A DNA stretch of 64,000 nucleotides, taken from positions 31,054,576 through 31,118,575 of the forward strand of contig CM055073.1 in NCBI GenBank assembly GCA_029204045.2, written 5' to 3'. Each line of letters opens with the position of its first letter. Positions within the stretch are counted from its first letter, which is position 1. The DNA is from Tillandsia leiboldiana. Its lineage: Eukaryota > Streptophyta > Magnoliopsida > Poales > Bromeliaceae. Shown here one piece after another: positions 11,101 to 23,790 of the stretch. The position numbers were made by a program, and so were the translations under genes. The notes beneath the pieces were generated by a model that saw only the letters and a list, made by a program, of their open reading frames with translations, did no database searches and was not told where the DNA came from.

Positions 11101-14100
11101 GAGATTACAGTGGGGATATTCGTAAATATTGACACTATCCCATCAAACATTGGAGAACTGGGAAACAATGGGATTGCTTTCAAGCACTATGGAATATTCC
11201 TGCAGGTAGAGCATAATTCTGAATAACAATTCCACAGATAACATCTAATAAGAACTTTATAGGTAATCCTTGTAGGCAGCCATTTGTTCTATGGGATTTC
11301 AACTATTCCTAACCTACGAGTTCCCAAGACAATAATATGAGATCTAGATGAAAGGTGCTTATGAGCTAATAACTTATAAGAAAAAATAGGATGCAATTTT
11401 CATTTCATTAATAAAACAAAAGTAATATATTTGAGAAACTTCCCATACAACCACCAAAAGCAGATGCTTTGCCACCATCAATCAGAAAAATTCATATTAA
11501 CGTGTAATAAAGCAGCTATACAGAGCTTTCAATCATAGAAAATGTCACGATGCATCAAATAACAATTGTTACCACACACCAGGAAAGTAAGCCCAACAAA
11601 AAGATCCCTTCTATTGAGTGCTGGACTAGTTTTAAGAATCTCCCAAGCACACACCAATATAAAAGACTAAATAAATTCATGCCAGGAACTCTGTCCTACT
11701 TTTGCAATCACTGTTTTCCAGATTTTGCTAGCCACAATTCTCAAGTCATTACAATGATTAATAGGAAAACTAGACCACCTCATAAGGAGCATTACAGAAT
11801 TACTAGTATGATCCTATATGTTTCTGTCAATTGACTCTTGAATTTTGTACAGCGTCAACAAGACATCAAACTCCACGATTAAAAATACCTAGCTGTGATT
11901 GAACATAAACACATTTACAGACCCACCTTACATCTCAATGATAATTTAAAAGACAAGACAGTGCTTCAGTAAAAGGTAACAGGTAAGGTGTATAGCGTCA
12001 TAAAGAAAAATATGTACTATTTTAATTTCTTCTATAAGCCTTTGTTTAAAATTTAAACTAAACTGCTTGGTGAGCTAGAGAAGTGCAATATTTAAAAGGT
12101 TTTGCACGGATTTACCAAGCATATTTCGATATGTCCATATTATGTTTAATAGCCTTTTCCAACATGTAGAGGGATGGTTATGAATTAACTTACTCTTCCA
12201 GTTTTCTTCGAAGCATGAAGCGTAAGTAATTATCGGTACCAAACGGTGGGATCCCCATATATTTACACATATTGACCAATCGCGGCCTGAAGAAAACAAC
12301 TTATAAGAGGATAAAAAAGATATGGACAAGAATTACAATAAATTAACCAGTATAAAAGCAACCTGCTGATATTATCCAAAGTTAGTTCATCGTTGAACAA
12401 CTTAGCAAAGTTCAAAATTTCTTCATTGGAAACACGGGCACCAGTCCTAACCTAGTTGCAAATCAGAATATTTTAGATCATAGAAGTATATAGTCAAAAA
12501 ATACATGTAAGATGTTAAACAACTGAGGAAGTAAAACTCAATGACCATGATACCTTGTTCAAAAATCCATCAAGATCTTCAGCAGTCTGTTTGATTTCTC
12601 CACTACGGGAGACTTGGACTTCCTTTGCCATTTCTTTCACCGTGTCTTGCAAAAACTTCGCATATTCTATTCTTGCTTTTAGTTTCCTCTTCAATGCTTC
12701 CTGCAAGTTAAAAATTGAAAAGCAAAGTGAGACAACCTTGCACCTTGAGAGAACCGAGAGAGGGAACATACCAAAAAAAAAAAAAAAAACTATGTTGCTG
12801 CTGTCAACCAAGAATGTTTCTTAACAATATGTCATGTAAAGTGCCACTTGAAGGCAAGAAAGCACCAAAATAGATAAGAGATTTTTGCATTCAGTTACAG
12901 ACCTAACATGAACCCTTTGGAAAGGAGCACAAAGAATCAGAAAAGGGAAAGATACATGAAAAAAGGTTGCAGTAATGGTATGATTCCAATTGGTTGTTAA
13001 ATTTTGCATAAAATTAAGTCAGGCCAAAAGCTAGAAAAAAAAAATAACTGACAAAGTGAAATGGAATGAATTATGCCATGTGGCACGTAAGTGCTGAGGT
13101 GCGCTATTGCAAATAATTGACCTGATTCAAAAGATGAATCAAGAATGATTTTGCTAACTCCTGCAGCATCAGTAAAAAGGTATCCACATGAAAGTTATGG
13201 ACTGTGATGTAAAAATCACACCAAAAATCAGTCAATAGTTCTTAATCAAGTCAACATTTTAGACTGCTATTACATGTATTGTTTATTACCTGTTCTTTCA
13301 TCTTGTCCTGAAAAGTTGACGGCAACATGTTCGGAAACAACTTGAGGAACACTGGCAGCAAGAATTCCATGAATGGAACTATAATGAAAACAGCAAAAGG
13401 TACCAATCTGAATATATCAGCGGTGGTACGTGTCAACTGCTGCCGCTCTCTTCTTGAAAGGCTCTTCCCACTAGCAAGTTTCAGCAACAATCTCGAGGAA
13501 ATCCTGACATCTACCCAAAGTAGTTTCAAACCTAGCCAATAATGCTGCAGGGTGGAGACAAATTCATCCTTCCAGTGGCGAAATTTCACGGCCCAGTCCG
13601 CCCTTAACAAAACCATTAAGATAACAAAAAAGATTAGTTATAAGAAAGTAAAACAGCCATTAAAATAGAAACTGAGTGCCTGTTTTGCCTTTCTTCTACT
13701 TGTTTTTTCAGCTGTACAATCACTAGCCTGGCATTGAGCAAACTAAAAAATTGGAATCTTCTACTGCTATCAAAAAATTGAAATAAGATTCTGAGATCAA
13801 AAAAGGAAGCTCCAATTTGGAACTACTGCTGTTGTCGAAAAAAGCTGTTGGGGGAGTTGTATATAGTGCTTCTCCAAATGGTAGTACTCAAGCAGCACAC
13901 CATCAAATAGCAGTCAACCCAACAGCAGTTCTAAAATGTCCATAAGAAGCTATCAACTTTTAAACTAAACAATTAGAAGGACAGGAAATAAGACCTGCTC
14001 ATAGAAGCAATTGCTCTCAAAGCAGGGCCAATTCCCAAAAGCATTGCCCAAAACCTCTGCACTATTGACTGAGCAGGCTTATGAGCTTCCCCTTGCACTT

Positions 14101-14605
14101 GCTTGGCCTTCGCTTTGGCTATCGCAGTGCTCAGCCCTTCAACAGCCTGATCACATTCTTCCGGCGACGCCTCCTTTACCTGCTTCTGGTTCCGATCCTC
14201 ATTAGGCTCCTCAACACTAGCCACATCAGGTTGACCAGCCGTAGCAGTTGTTGCAGTGCGCACAGATTGAAGCAAATATCTGACTCCCAAAGGTAAACCA
14301 TATTCTTGTTTTCCATATCCGTAGCCCAAAATAGAAATCCTATTCGGAGGGCTCCTAAGAAACCCATGAGAAGAAAATCCCAATAAATCCTCTTTGGTTG
14401 TTATTGCTATGCTCCTCTCATTCCTATTATCTGAATCACCCAAACTCTGCTCAGGAACTCGACGAATAACTGTTTTATCTACATCACAAGATTCATAACC
14501 GAATCTTCCATGCCCAAAACTGGAAAGACTAGAAGTTGATCGAACTGGTGTGGGGATGCGATCCAGGAGGTACTTCCTCCTCCTGATGATCGCCCTCGAA
14601 GCCAT
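7491..14605 (-). CDS. LETM1: LETM1-like mitochondrial cation/proton exchange protein, 14 exons, ~764 aa
   Basis: Exons in transcript order (minus strand): 14605-13995, 13602-13290, 12700-12554, 12451-12363, 12286-12194, 10709-10583, 10174-10110, 10027-9856, 9754-9557, 9460-9413, 9305-9159, 8590-8508, 7808-7693, 7576-7491. All introns are GT-AG, phases agree throughout, and the sum is 2295 nt including the stop. The N-terminus is Arg/Ser-rich and fits a mitochondrial presequence. One hydrophobic segment (~268-291, PFAVFIIVPFMEFLLPVF) fits the inner-membrane span, followed by the ribosome-binding-like LETM domain. Lys/Glu-rich coiled coils come next, and then an EF-hand-like loop (DRDGKVTPEE, ~699-708). 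Family knowledge: LETM1 proteins support K+/H+ or Ca2+/H+ exchange and mitochondrial translation. The intron 12193-10710 is 1.5 kb. Nothing is broken. A possible extra 39-nt exon is listed separately. Confidence 0.95.
8027..8110. repeat. (AG)42 microsatellite in a LETM1 intron
   Basis: 84 bp of uninterrupted AG, read as CT on the sense strand, in the intron between the last two EF-hand-side exons (7809-8507). Confidence 0.97.
13122..13160 (-). other. Candidate 39-nt in-frame micro-exon of LETM1
   Basis: Within the intron between exons 2 and 3, a 39-nt stretch is bounded by a polypyrimidine/CAG acceptor (13163-13161) and a CAG/GTCA donor. It has no stop, and both neighbouring junctions are phase 0, so it would add 13 residues (ELAKSFLIHLLNQ) without a frame change. 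The usual LETM1 family sequence joins the flanking exons directly. It may be an alternative exon or chance. Confidence 0.35.
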
Positions 14606-15472
14606 TATTGATGTCTTCTACCTTTGCCGAAGGAAAGACTATTGTCATACCTTTCCGGGCTCCACCCTGAATCAATTCTCCTCTCTTTAGCTCACAAATT
14701 TTAATAAATCAAATCTAATCACAAATTCCTCATTTTACTTAAAATGACACGAATTTAACACGTTGTTGCAATAAAACAAATATCAAACAGTTCGTAATGG
14801 ATTCAAAAGTTACAATAACTATATCTTCACCAGTATAATCATGAATCTATGCAAAAAAAAACATACTAATCAATCATTTTCAACAGTTTTTCAATCATCT
14901 AAGCTCGGATCAGTAGAAAAGTTTAAGTGAAAGAGAATATCAGAAGAGCGTTCGATTCGACACTTGAGAACAAGATGACCCACCCTGAATCAATTCTCCT
15001 CTCTTTAGGTCATAAATATTGCCAAATCTAATCGCAAACCCCATATTCTACTCAAATTTACACAAATTTCAGACGAAAACTGCAGCCAAAAAGAAAAAAA
15101 ATCAACAACCAACCAACCAACCACATCACAGTGAAATCAAAAGTCACAATACTGATTCAGAAACTTCATCTTTACCAGTTTAATCATAAAACTACCCAAA
15201 AATCCACACTAATCATAGAACTACCCCAAAAAACCACACTAATCAATCATTTTCAACGCTATTTTTTCGATCATCTAAGCTAGCAGCAAAAGATTAAACA
15301 AAGAGATTACCGGAATAGCTTCAACGCAATGATCTGGTGGAATATTCGGCGGATTCGGATCCGTGGCGGAGTCGTAATCGTCAGATTTTGTTAGGGTTTT
15401 TAGGGTTTTCCTACGAGAGAGAACGAGAGACAGAGGGGAGATATGGGAAGCGAATGCTAGAGACAGGTATGC

Positions 15473-15480
<8 letters not shown>
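14606..15480 (-). promoter_or_regulatory. LETM1 5' leader with probable leader intron
   Basis: On the minus strand a leader exon appears to end at 15311 (CCG/GTAATC donor). It would be joined either to an acceptor TTCAG at 14671-14667, giving a leader that runs into the ATG, or to a second identical acceptor context at 14989-14985. The leader holds telo-box-like AAACCCTAA motifs (about 15391-15412), common in promoters of housekeeping genes. A (GA)n microsatellite lies at 15481-15524. The transcription start is not determined. Confidence 0.55.
14664..15310. repeat. Degenerate ~316-bp tandem duplication in LETM1 leader
   Basis: CCACCCTGAATCAATTCTCC occurs at about 14663 and 14980. The following ~300 bp match in order, including an ACTAATCAATCATTTTCAAC block near 14866 and 15237 and an ATCATCTAAGCT block near 14894 and 15271. 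The copies have diverged by substitutions and indels. Confidence 0.8.

Positions 15481-15524
<44 letters not shown>
15481..15524. repeat. (GA)n microsatellite near the LETM1 start
   Basis: About 44 bp of GA repeat in the expected leader/promoter zone. Confidence 0.95.
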
Positions 15525-15530
<6 letters not shown>

Positions 15531-15566
15531 GGTGTTAGTTTGGGATGGAATCTGTGGAAAAAAGTT

Positions 15567-16610
15567 ATTCTATGCACCCGGTGCACCGCACTTTGGAAAC
15601 CCTAGGCAGCGTTGGAGCACCAGGTCTGAAATAAGATATTGATTCTGTTCTCTAATTAGATAATGAAATAAGATCTTGTTCTAGTTTTATTTTTCAAATA
15701 TATTTTATTATTGATAAGTACATCAGTTATTATCTCTGTAAAATAAATTGATATAAGATTGAAACTACTATTCCATTATTTTTCAAAGAATATACTTATT
15801 TATACTTGAAAACAAACTTAATTAAAATAAATATAATTTTAATTATTCTAATATTTTAACTAATCTAATTATATTATTAACTAATTATTTAAATATTAAA
15901 TAATTAACTAATTAATTTATTAAATTATCAATTAGTAAATTTTTTTCATTGATTGATATTCAAAATTATCTAGTAATAATTAATTAAATAAGTTAGATTA
16001 TTATTTAATTATAATTAAAAAAATCAATTTTTTTTTTACAATTCAATGTATTTTTATTTTGGACATGCTTATTTTGCTAAAAATATAATACGGTAATTTA
16101 ACCATATATTTAAAACTATCTGAAATTAAGTTGTAATTTTTAAATAGTATAACTTAAGTTTTAAACGGTGCAAAAGTTATTTTATATGAAAATTTATATT
16201 TAAATAGTTATAAATTGTGTAATTTAGCTTAAATAGTTATAAATTGTTTCTCGAACAATAAAAAAATTATTTTCAAATGATGTAATTTTATTTTTTTCTT
16301 TTATTTTTTTATTTATTGACTTTTTTTTTAGAGCCGTCCCAGTAAAAGAAAAAAATATTTTTTTTTATGGCATCTCTTTTTCCGCCGGATAAAAAAGAGG
16401 GAGGAGAAAAAAAGAGAGAAAAAAAAATAAAATTATTTTAGTCAGTTTATTAAAAATTTGAATTGAATTTGTAAAACTTTAAAGAATAATTTATTTTTCT
16501 AAAAACTCAAAATCGGTGGATTTCTTATTCAAATTGGCCCTACAGATTTGATTTGAAAGAGTTGATTAGTACGGTGCACGATATGTACGGATACATCCGG
16601 TGCAGAGAAT
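15567..16610. other. AT-rich intergenic DNA, possible TIR element
   Basis: Both ends carry a similar inverted motif: ATTCTATGCACCCGGTGC on the left, and on the right a stretch that reads ATTCTCTGCACCGGATG in reverse. The interior is AT-rich and non-coding. No clear target duplication was found, so the element is only a candidate. Confidence 0.3.
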
Positions 16611-16774
16611 GATTTCCCCGTCTTGGAGTGGAAGTAATGGGGACGGAGGCGGAGTCACGGCTCCGCGGTGGTGAGCCGAGATGAAGAGTTCGATCAGATT
16701 GGATCTGGACCGTCCACGTGGCTTTTTTTTTTTGAAAAGTCCACACTTGAAAAATGCTAAAAATATTTTTATTA

Positions 16775-16776
<2 letters not shown>

Positions 16777-16844
<68 letters not shown>

Positions 16845-17010
16845 AAATGATACTTGTACACCCAAAACGGAGTGTATATCACACATCCCACCCATCCAAT
16901 GGGTGGGGTGTGATGATGGGTCAATCGATGTGACCCGTAAAAAATATCGCCACCATTAAAATGGTGGAGGTGTATGATATACACCCCTTCGGGGTGTACA
17001 TGTAGCATTG

Positions 17011-17058
<48 letters not shown>
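16777..17058. repeat. (AT)n microsatellite split by a MITE
   Basis: (AT)n at 16777-16841 and at 17014-17058 flank the family A element. They read as one tract interrupted by the insertion. Confidence 0.9.
16842..17013. mobile_element. MULE-type MITE, family A, copy 2
   Basis: This 172-bp element begins GGGAAATGATACTTGTACACC and ends GTACATGTAGCATTGCTC. It shares a central ATGTGACCCGTAAAAAATAT block with copy 3. ATATATATA on both sides (16833-16841, 17014-17022) fits a 9-bp target duplication, although it is trivial in an (AT)n tract. Confidence 0.88.
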
Positions 17059-17061
<3 letters not shown>

Positions 17062-17684
17062 TTTAAATTTAAATTCAATTAGATTATATGAGATATTAGA
17101 TATATTTAAACAAATTTATTTTATTGAAATATATTATATTATTATTTTATTAGATATAAGTATAATATATTTAATTTAAACTAAATATAATTTTTTATGC
17201 CGTATTATATTATTTTATATATATTATTAATATGAACACGGCTCTATATTTTCGAAATTGGTGCTTTAAAGTTGGTGAGATATCTGATTAGGCGATCATT
17301 TTCCTTAAATATAATATGTATTATTGAAATTATTAAGAAATTAAATTTAATAATTTTTAATATTATTTGCTAAGCGATTAAATATCTTAAAAATAAATAT
17401 TTTAAAAATCGATGTGATACGTTTATAACTTCAACTGTATAAAATAATTTAAATTAGATTAAATTTTGATAAAAGAATTTAATTTAAATTTTCTAACACT
17501 ACATTTGTAAAATTTTTATTTTCAATCATTTATTTTAAAATTAGGCAAATAAAATAAAAAATTATAAAATTTAATTTTCAAATAGCTTTAATATTATAGA
17601 TCGTGTTTCACGGAGCTGATCGCTTATCGCCGAATTGAATATCTTATCATCGAAAATAGTTTAAAAATAAGAAGGCCTCCGTAT
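17059..17684. other. AT-rich intergenic DNA
   Basis: No gene is visible. The stretch near 17590-17650 resembles part of the element at 18541-19102 (shared ATCGCCGAA and AGATC.T.TTT.ACGG patterns), so it may be an old relative. Confidence 0.4.
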
Positions 17685-17693
17685 TTTTTAAAA

Positions 17694-18148
17694 GAGATAA
17701 TTGTCTGTATACCCCTGAAATCCGAAGAAATATCTGATTTATCCCTCTTATTTTTTTCTTTCCAATATATCCTTCATACGTTCCACCGTTATTAAAAATA
17801 TCCCTACCGTTTCCCTTTGTTAAGTTAACTAGGGTTAAACTAGAGTTAAATAATAATCGGAGTTGAAAACTATTAGATATACCTATTTTGTCCCTATCTA
17901 CCGAAACTATTGAAAATTTTAAGGGTACATAAAAAAAGTTGTTATGGTAGAAGGGTATATTTGAAAGGGTAAAATAGTAATTTCACACAGATAACGGCAG
18001 CTCCAAACGGTACACTAACAGAGTTTAACTTCAGGGGTATTTTAGAAAGAAGTTGGAACGTAAGAAGGGTAGTTTTAATATTAGCCTTCTAAGAAAGGTA
18101 AATCTAAAAACAGGAACATTTTTAGGGGTATATAGGAAATTGCCCCTT
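17694..18148. mobile_element. MULE-type nonautonomous element, family B, copy 1
   Basis: 455 bp. The left end reads GAGATAATTGTCTGTATACC; the right end in reverse reads GGGGCAATTTCCTATATACC. A perfect 9-bp direct repeat TTTTTAAAA flanks it (17685-17693, 18149-18157), fitting a Mutator-type insertion. There is no coding capacity. The same family recurs at 26395. Confidence 0.88.
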
Positions 18149-18540
18149 TTTAAAATATACCTAGTTCTTATCAATGATTTTTGAATATTATTAAAAATAT
18201 TATACTATAATTATTTTATTTCTAATTAAAATTCAAAATTTATTTATTTATTTATTATATTTTTGCTAATTTTTTAGATCTATTTTGTTAAACCTAACAG
18301 AAACAAATATGGTGATAGCACATAGTGTGCTTAATACAACAATGTATTCCTACTATTTAACGATATATCTATATCTATTCAGTATATTTTTTAAATTTAT
18401 TTAATAAAATAATAATATTTGATAGATGAAAAGTATAATCACATATTTTGATCTGATACAATTTTTTTTAAAAAAAATGAGTGAATGTCGAAATATTTTT
18501 TAAAAAAATATTTAAATTTTAGCTTTCAATTATACAAATA

Positions 18541-19412
<872 letters not shown>

Positions 19413-19431
19413 TATATATATATATATATAT

Positions 19432-19664
19432 AGAGAGAGAACTAGGCTACTATGTTATCGAAAGCGCCAAGTCTTTGATGCTATTAAGTTTTTTATTCTT
19501 AAATAAAAAAATATGTGCTTAGAATGATAATTAACTCTTTGGATTTAGTGGATAGTTGAAAAAAAGCATGATTTAAAGGATGAAAATGATCCAAGGGGTA
19601 AATCTAATGGTGAAAAACTTAATAGCACAAAGTGCTTTGTGCTATTGATAGGATAGTAGCTGAA

Positions 19665-19668
<4 letters not shown>
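19432..19668. mobile_element. MITE in (TA)n tract, family C, copy 2
   Basis: ~237 bp. The left end (GGCTACTATGTTATCGAAAG) mirrors the right end (AGCTACTATCCTATCAATAG in reverse), and both continue into GCTATTAAGTTTTT. It is flanked by (TA)n at 19413-19431 and 19667-19728. It resembles the published behaviour of rice Micron elements, which insert in TA microsatellites; the assignment is by analogy only. Confidence 0.7.
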
Positions 19669-19728
<60 letters not shown>

Positions 19729-19730
<2 letters not shown>

Positions 19731-20132
19731 ATTGCTAAACCTTTTGGCTCATATTATAGCGAGATAAAAATCGTTAAGCATATTAGGATTAGAATAGTTC
19801 TAAAATGAATGGCTTTTTAAAAAGCAAAATATCACAGTTGGCATCAGAGTCAATCATTAGTCAGAAATGTAAGATGGGTCTTTGCCGAATTAAGATGATA
19901 CAACGAATAGAGCGCGATTTTCCAATTAATAATCGTTGTGGGTGAGCGCAACTCCAACAAGATCAACTGACGCTATCGAGACATATCTCACATCGGCAAT
20001 GCTCGTGCTTGAAATTAAAAAGGACACAAGAATTTAAAATGAAAGGAATGCGACATCTATAGGATTTAAAATTAGTCATATATATAAAATACAATAGTGT
20101 TAAATTTTTTAACTCGATTATAATATTTTTTA
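19729..20132. other. Intergenic DNA, no gene seen
   Basis: A locally less AT-rich patch (19830-20040) resembles an old repeat, but there is no reading frame or terminal structure that I can support. Confidence 0.4.
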
Positions 20133-20483
20133 AGGGTTAATTACATACGGCTCCTTGTAAACATATCGAATAGCAGATATTTCATATTTATCCTTTCAAA
20201 AGTCCAACGTTATTTATATATATCCCTACCGTCTATCTCTGTTAGAAAAATCTAGTTAATCATAGGTTAAATATTTAATCTTGGTTAGTTAGTGTGATAA
20301 ATTTATCTTTTTATCCTTTCAAATATTTCTGCATTATTTTTTGAAGAGACATTTTTGAAAGGACCGGAGGGATATATATATGAATAACGTTAGACTTTTG
20401 AAGGAATAAATATAAAAAGTTAAACTTTATAAAAATATAACTACTATTCGATATGTTTACAGAGAACGGTATGTAATTAAATA
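20133..20483. mobile_element. Degenerate TIR element related to family B
   Basis: The left end GGGTTAATTACATACGGCTC...TGTAAACATATCGAATA matches the right end in reverse over about 38 bp. The interior shares TATCCCTACCGT and GTTAG...TAGGTTAAA blocks with the element at 17694. No target duplication was found. Confidence 0.6.
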
Positions 20484-20604
20484 ATGGCTAGATACAAAAG
20501 GTTAAGATGGTTATCATTACCTCCAGGGCAGCAGGTTTAAAAGCCAATTAAAATAAGTAATTTCATAAATGAGAAAAAAATGGAATACAAAGTGTATATT
20601 TTTA

Positions 20605-20776
20605 GGAAAATGCTATGTGTACACCCCTTTCGGGGTGTACATCATACACCTCACCCATCTAAGGGTGGGGGTGTGATGATGGGTCACTTGATGTGACCCG
20701 TAAAAAATATCGCCACCATTAAAATGATGGAGGTGTATGATGTACACCCCTTCGGGGTGTACATGTAGCATTGCTC
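20605..20776. mobile_element. MULE-type MITE, family A, copy 3
   Basis: 172 bp. The ends are GGAAAATGCTATGTGTACACC and GTACATGTAGCATTGCTC. A perfect 9-bp target duplication ATATTTTTA lies at 20596-20604 and 20777-20785. Nearly identical to copy 2 across the right two thirds. Confidence 0.92.
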
Positions 20777-22182
20777 ATATTTTTATTGGCTGGACAATGG
20801 ATAAATCAAATGGGCCCACAACTATGCTTGCTTTATATGAAAGAGGGTGTCAACATTTTCCTTGATGCTTTTTTTGGCTTGTTACAAGCATTGATCGATC
20901 TTTCTAAAGCATATTACATAAGCATATACCTCAAAGTGGTTTCAATATATGCTCTTTTATTCAACAACAAGAAAATAATAGTTTACTATTTTGATAGTCA
21001 ATTTAGAATGTTATTTTTTTCTTTTCTTTACGTAATCTGTTATTGAGTATAGTGTTGTTGAATAAAATACTATTTGAACTGAAAAAAAAAAAAAAAAAAA
21101 AAAAATTTCTCTTGTTATTCGAATTAATGAAGAAAAGGAGAGAAATATATATATATTTTTTATGTCTCTTAATTTTTCTTCCTTTTCTCTCGTTTTAAGT
21201 TTTAAGCCTAAATGAGAGAAAAATATTTTCTTAGAATAAAGAGTAATATTAGATTCTCGGAAGTTGATTTTCACAGTTAGAAGTAGAAGCACTTAATGGG
21301 AGCTTCAGGTTTTTATTTTTCGACCTCGAAATCACATGTGCTTTTAATTTTTACTAGTGTAGTACCCACGTGATGCAGCGGGCAGATATTATTAAAATAA
21401 AAATATGAATAATTTTTGACACTACAATAACACGAAAAAGTACATATTTTGACTTTGTAAGTCACTACCAATACTGTAGTTACATATATTACGTACTTTG
21501 TAGGAGTAAAATATGAAAATAACACACAAAATTAAAATATGGTAAGTATATCACACATATTATTCGAAAGCTATAGCAAATAATTCTTATAATATCTTTA
21601 CTTTAACAATCTTCATTTCTCTTCTTCTTTTTGTTTTGACAATTTCCATTTCTTTTCTTCATCGGTTTCAGAACTCTCAACGTAACTACAAATAAAAGAG
21701 AGTAAATACAAATTATTTTATTTTATTTTAAAATGTAGGAACAAAAGAATTTTAAAATTTTAATACAATAATTATCTAAGCACTCTTTTTTTGCCTATTG
21801 ATTGCTTTGCGACTTCATCCAAATTGGTCTTAGAACTTCTAATGTTACATACAAAAAGATGATAAATAATAAGTTTTTTAAGTAAAAGATATAAGGTATT
21901 GTTTAAAGAAAAAAGCATAGATGCAAATGCTAAGTTGTTTTATTTAATTTATAAATGCATGAACAAAAAAAATAAAAAAATGTAATACAATAATTACCTA
22001 ATCACTTTTTTTTTTTTTTTGCTTTTTGATTGCTTCATGGCTTCATCCAAGTTGCACTTATAACTTCTCATGTTACATACAAAAGCTTATAAATAATTAA
22101 TTTTTTGAGTGCTAAAAATATAAAGTACTATGTAAAAAAAAAAAAAAAAAAAAAAGTATATTAGATAACTTTTCTTACGCTG
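20777..22182. other. AT-rich intergenic DNA with degenerate repeats
   Basis: No gene is supported. Two related ~85-bp stretches (about 21796-21880 and 22018-22100) share GATTGCTT...CTTCATCCAA and ATGTTACATACAAAA blocks, suggesting an old tandem array with a ~225-bp period. Poly(A/T) runs at 21080-21104, 22009-22020 and 22134-22155 suggest decayed retroposons. Confidence 0.45.
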
Positions 22183-22324
22183 TTTTGATTGTTTCACTTG
22201 TAGATATTTGATGTCAATATTAAGGGTCGATGCCATCAATATAGTCAAACAGTCTATTTTGATTGTTCCACTTGTAGATATTTGATGCCAACGTTTATGG
22301 TCGATGCCATCTATATAGTCAAAC
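22183..22324. repeat. 74-bp tandem duplication
   Basis: TTTTGATTGTT.CACTTGTAG begins at 22183 and again at 22257. Each copy runs through TCGATGCCATC.ATATAGTC with about 10% differences. Confidence 0.9.
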
Positions 22325-22707
22325 GTAAGCTGTCGAAACATGCATGCCAAATTTGTGTTTTAGATTACATGTTTGTTTACTTTCAATAATAAATTTTAAA
22401 AATATTTTTAGAAAATTTTAAAATTATAACTAAAATAACATCAAATCAAATATTCCAAAATTTTTATACCACCTAAAATATAGGTGTGTTGAATTACGGC
22501 TTACCGGAGAATCGGAGAAGTGCACCAGCATATAAAAGATAAATCATTGTAATAAATCGCCGACAGATTTCTGCAAAAAAATAAAATAAAATTAGTAAAA
22601 AATTAAATTACGTATATAGTAATTAATAAAATAAAATATTAGGTAAAAAAGGTTGTATTAGGTCTTACAGCAACACCAAATAGAAAAATTTGATATAGAT
22701 TCCTGAG

Positions 22708-22709
<2 letters not shown>

Positions 22710-22752
<43 letters not shown>

Positions 22753-22889
22753 GTAAAGAATCGCTCACAAAGAATCAAAAAAAAGGGGCGGCGATTTTTA
22801 CCTCTCGAGTCAGCACGCAGAGCCCAAAACCAACCACCAAAACTCTCAATTCAACACTCAAATTGAAAAATTCTCGAAACAAAAAAAAA

Positions 22890-22967
<78 letters not shown>
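22710..22967. repeat. Poly(A) tract and (AT)n microsatellite
   Basis: About 41 A residues end at 22750. (AT)n spans 22891-22967. The ~140 bp between are not coding. Confidence 0.9.
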
Positions 22968-22971
<4 letters not shown>

Positions 22972-23089
22972 GTGGAAGTAAATATACCAAGGATGAGAGA
23001 GGAAGCCGAAGGGAGGAGGCATAATGATGAAGGAAGATGAAATGTTACAACAATGGATGATGAAGGAAGATGAAATATTGCAACAATTG

Positions 23090-23790
23090 AAAGGAAGAAC
23101 AGGTAATTAATTGGAACTATGGCATACATGGGCTAATTAATCGTGTGAAGTTGCAATGGACATGGGGTAATAATTAATTGGAGCTAATTAACGTAATTGT
23201 TGAGAATTTAATAAGATAATAATTAATTGGAGCTAATTGGAGCTAATTAATTTAATTAATTGAAAATTGGGATGAAGGAAGAGTGATGATTGGAAAGAGG
23301 GACGAAGGAAAGAGTGTTGTATACATGGGGTAATAATTAATTAGAAATTAGAGCTAATTAACGTAATTGTTGAGAATTTAATAGGATAATAATTAATTAA
23401 TTGGAGCTAATTAAGGTAATTGTTGAGGATTTAATTATTTGAAAATTGGAATGAAAGAAAGAGTGAGATTTAATTAATTGGAAATTGGGATGAAGGAAAG
23501 AGTGCCACGTGGCATTTAGATATTGAGGATTAATAATTTTGTATAGATAAATTGGAGCTAATTAACGTAATTGTTGAGAATTTAATGATGTGATAATTAA
23601 TTAGAATGGGGTAATAATTAATTAATTAGAGTTAATTAAGGTAATTGTTGAGGATTTAATTATTTGAAAATTGGGATGAAGGAAAAAGTGGGATTTAATT
23701 AATTGAAAATTGGGATGAAGGAAAGAATGCCACGTGACATTCAAATATTGAGGATTAATAGTTTTGTATAGATAGATTGTAGTAAATAGC
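23090..23790. repeat. Low-complexity TTAATTA-rich degenerate array
   Basis: Blocks such as GGGGTAATAATTAATT, GGAGCTAATTAACGTAATTG and GGGATGAAGGAAAGAGTG recur four to five times in varying order. A larger unit, about 23400-23540, recurs at about 23620-23780 and includes GTGCCACGTGGCATT versus ATGCCACGTGACATT. It looks like internal tandem duplication of one old sequence. Confidence 0.7.

Noticed and set aside
22775..23129. Small ORFs rich in Ile-Tyr repeats
   Set aside because: They are translations of an (AT)n microsatellite, as are similar frames at 16566-17008 and 50451-50669.
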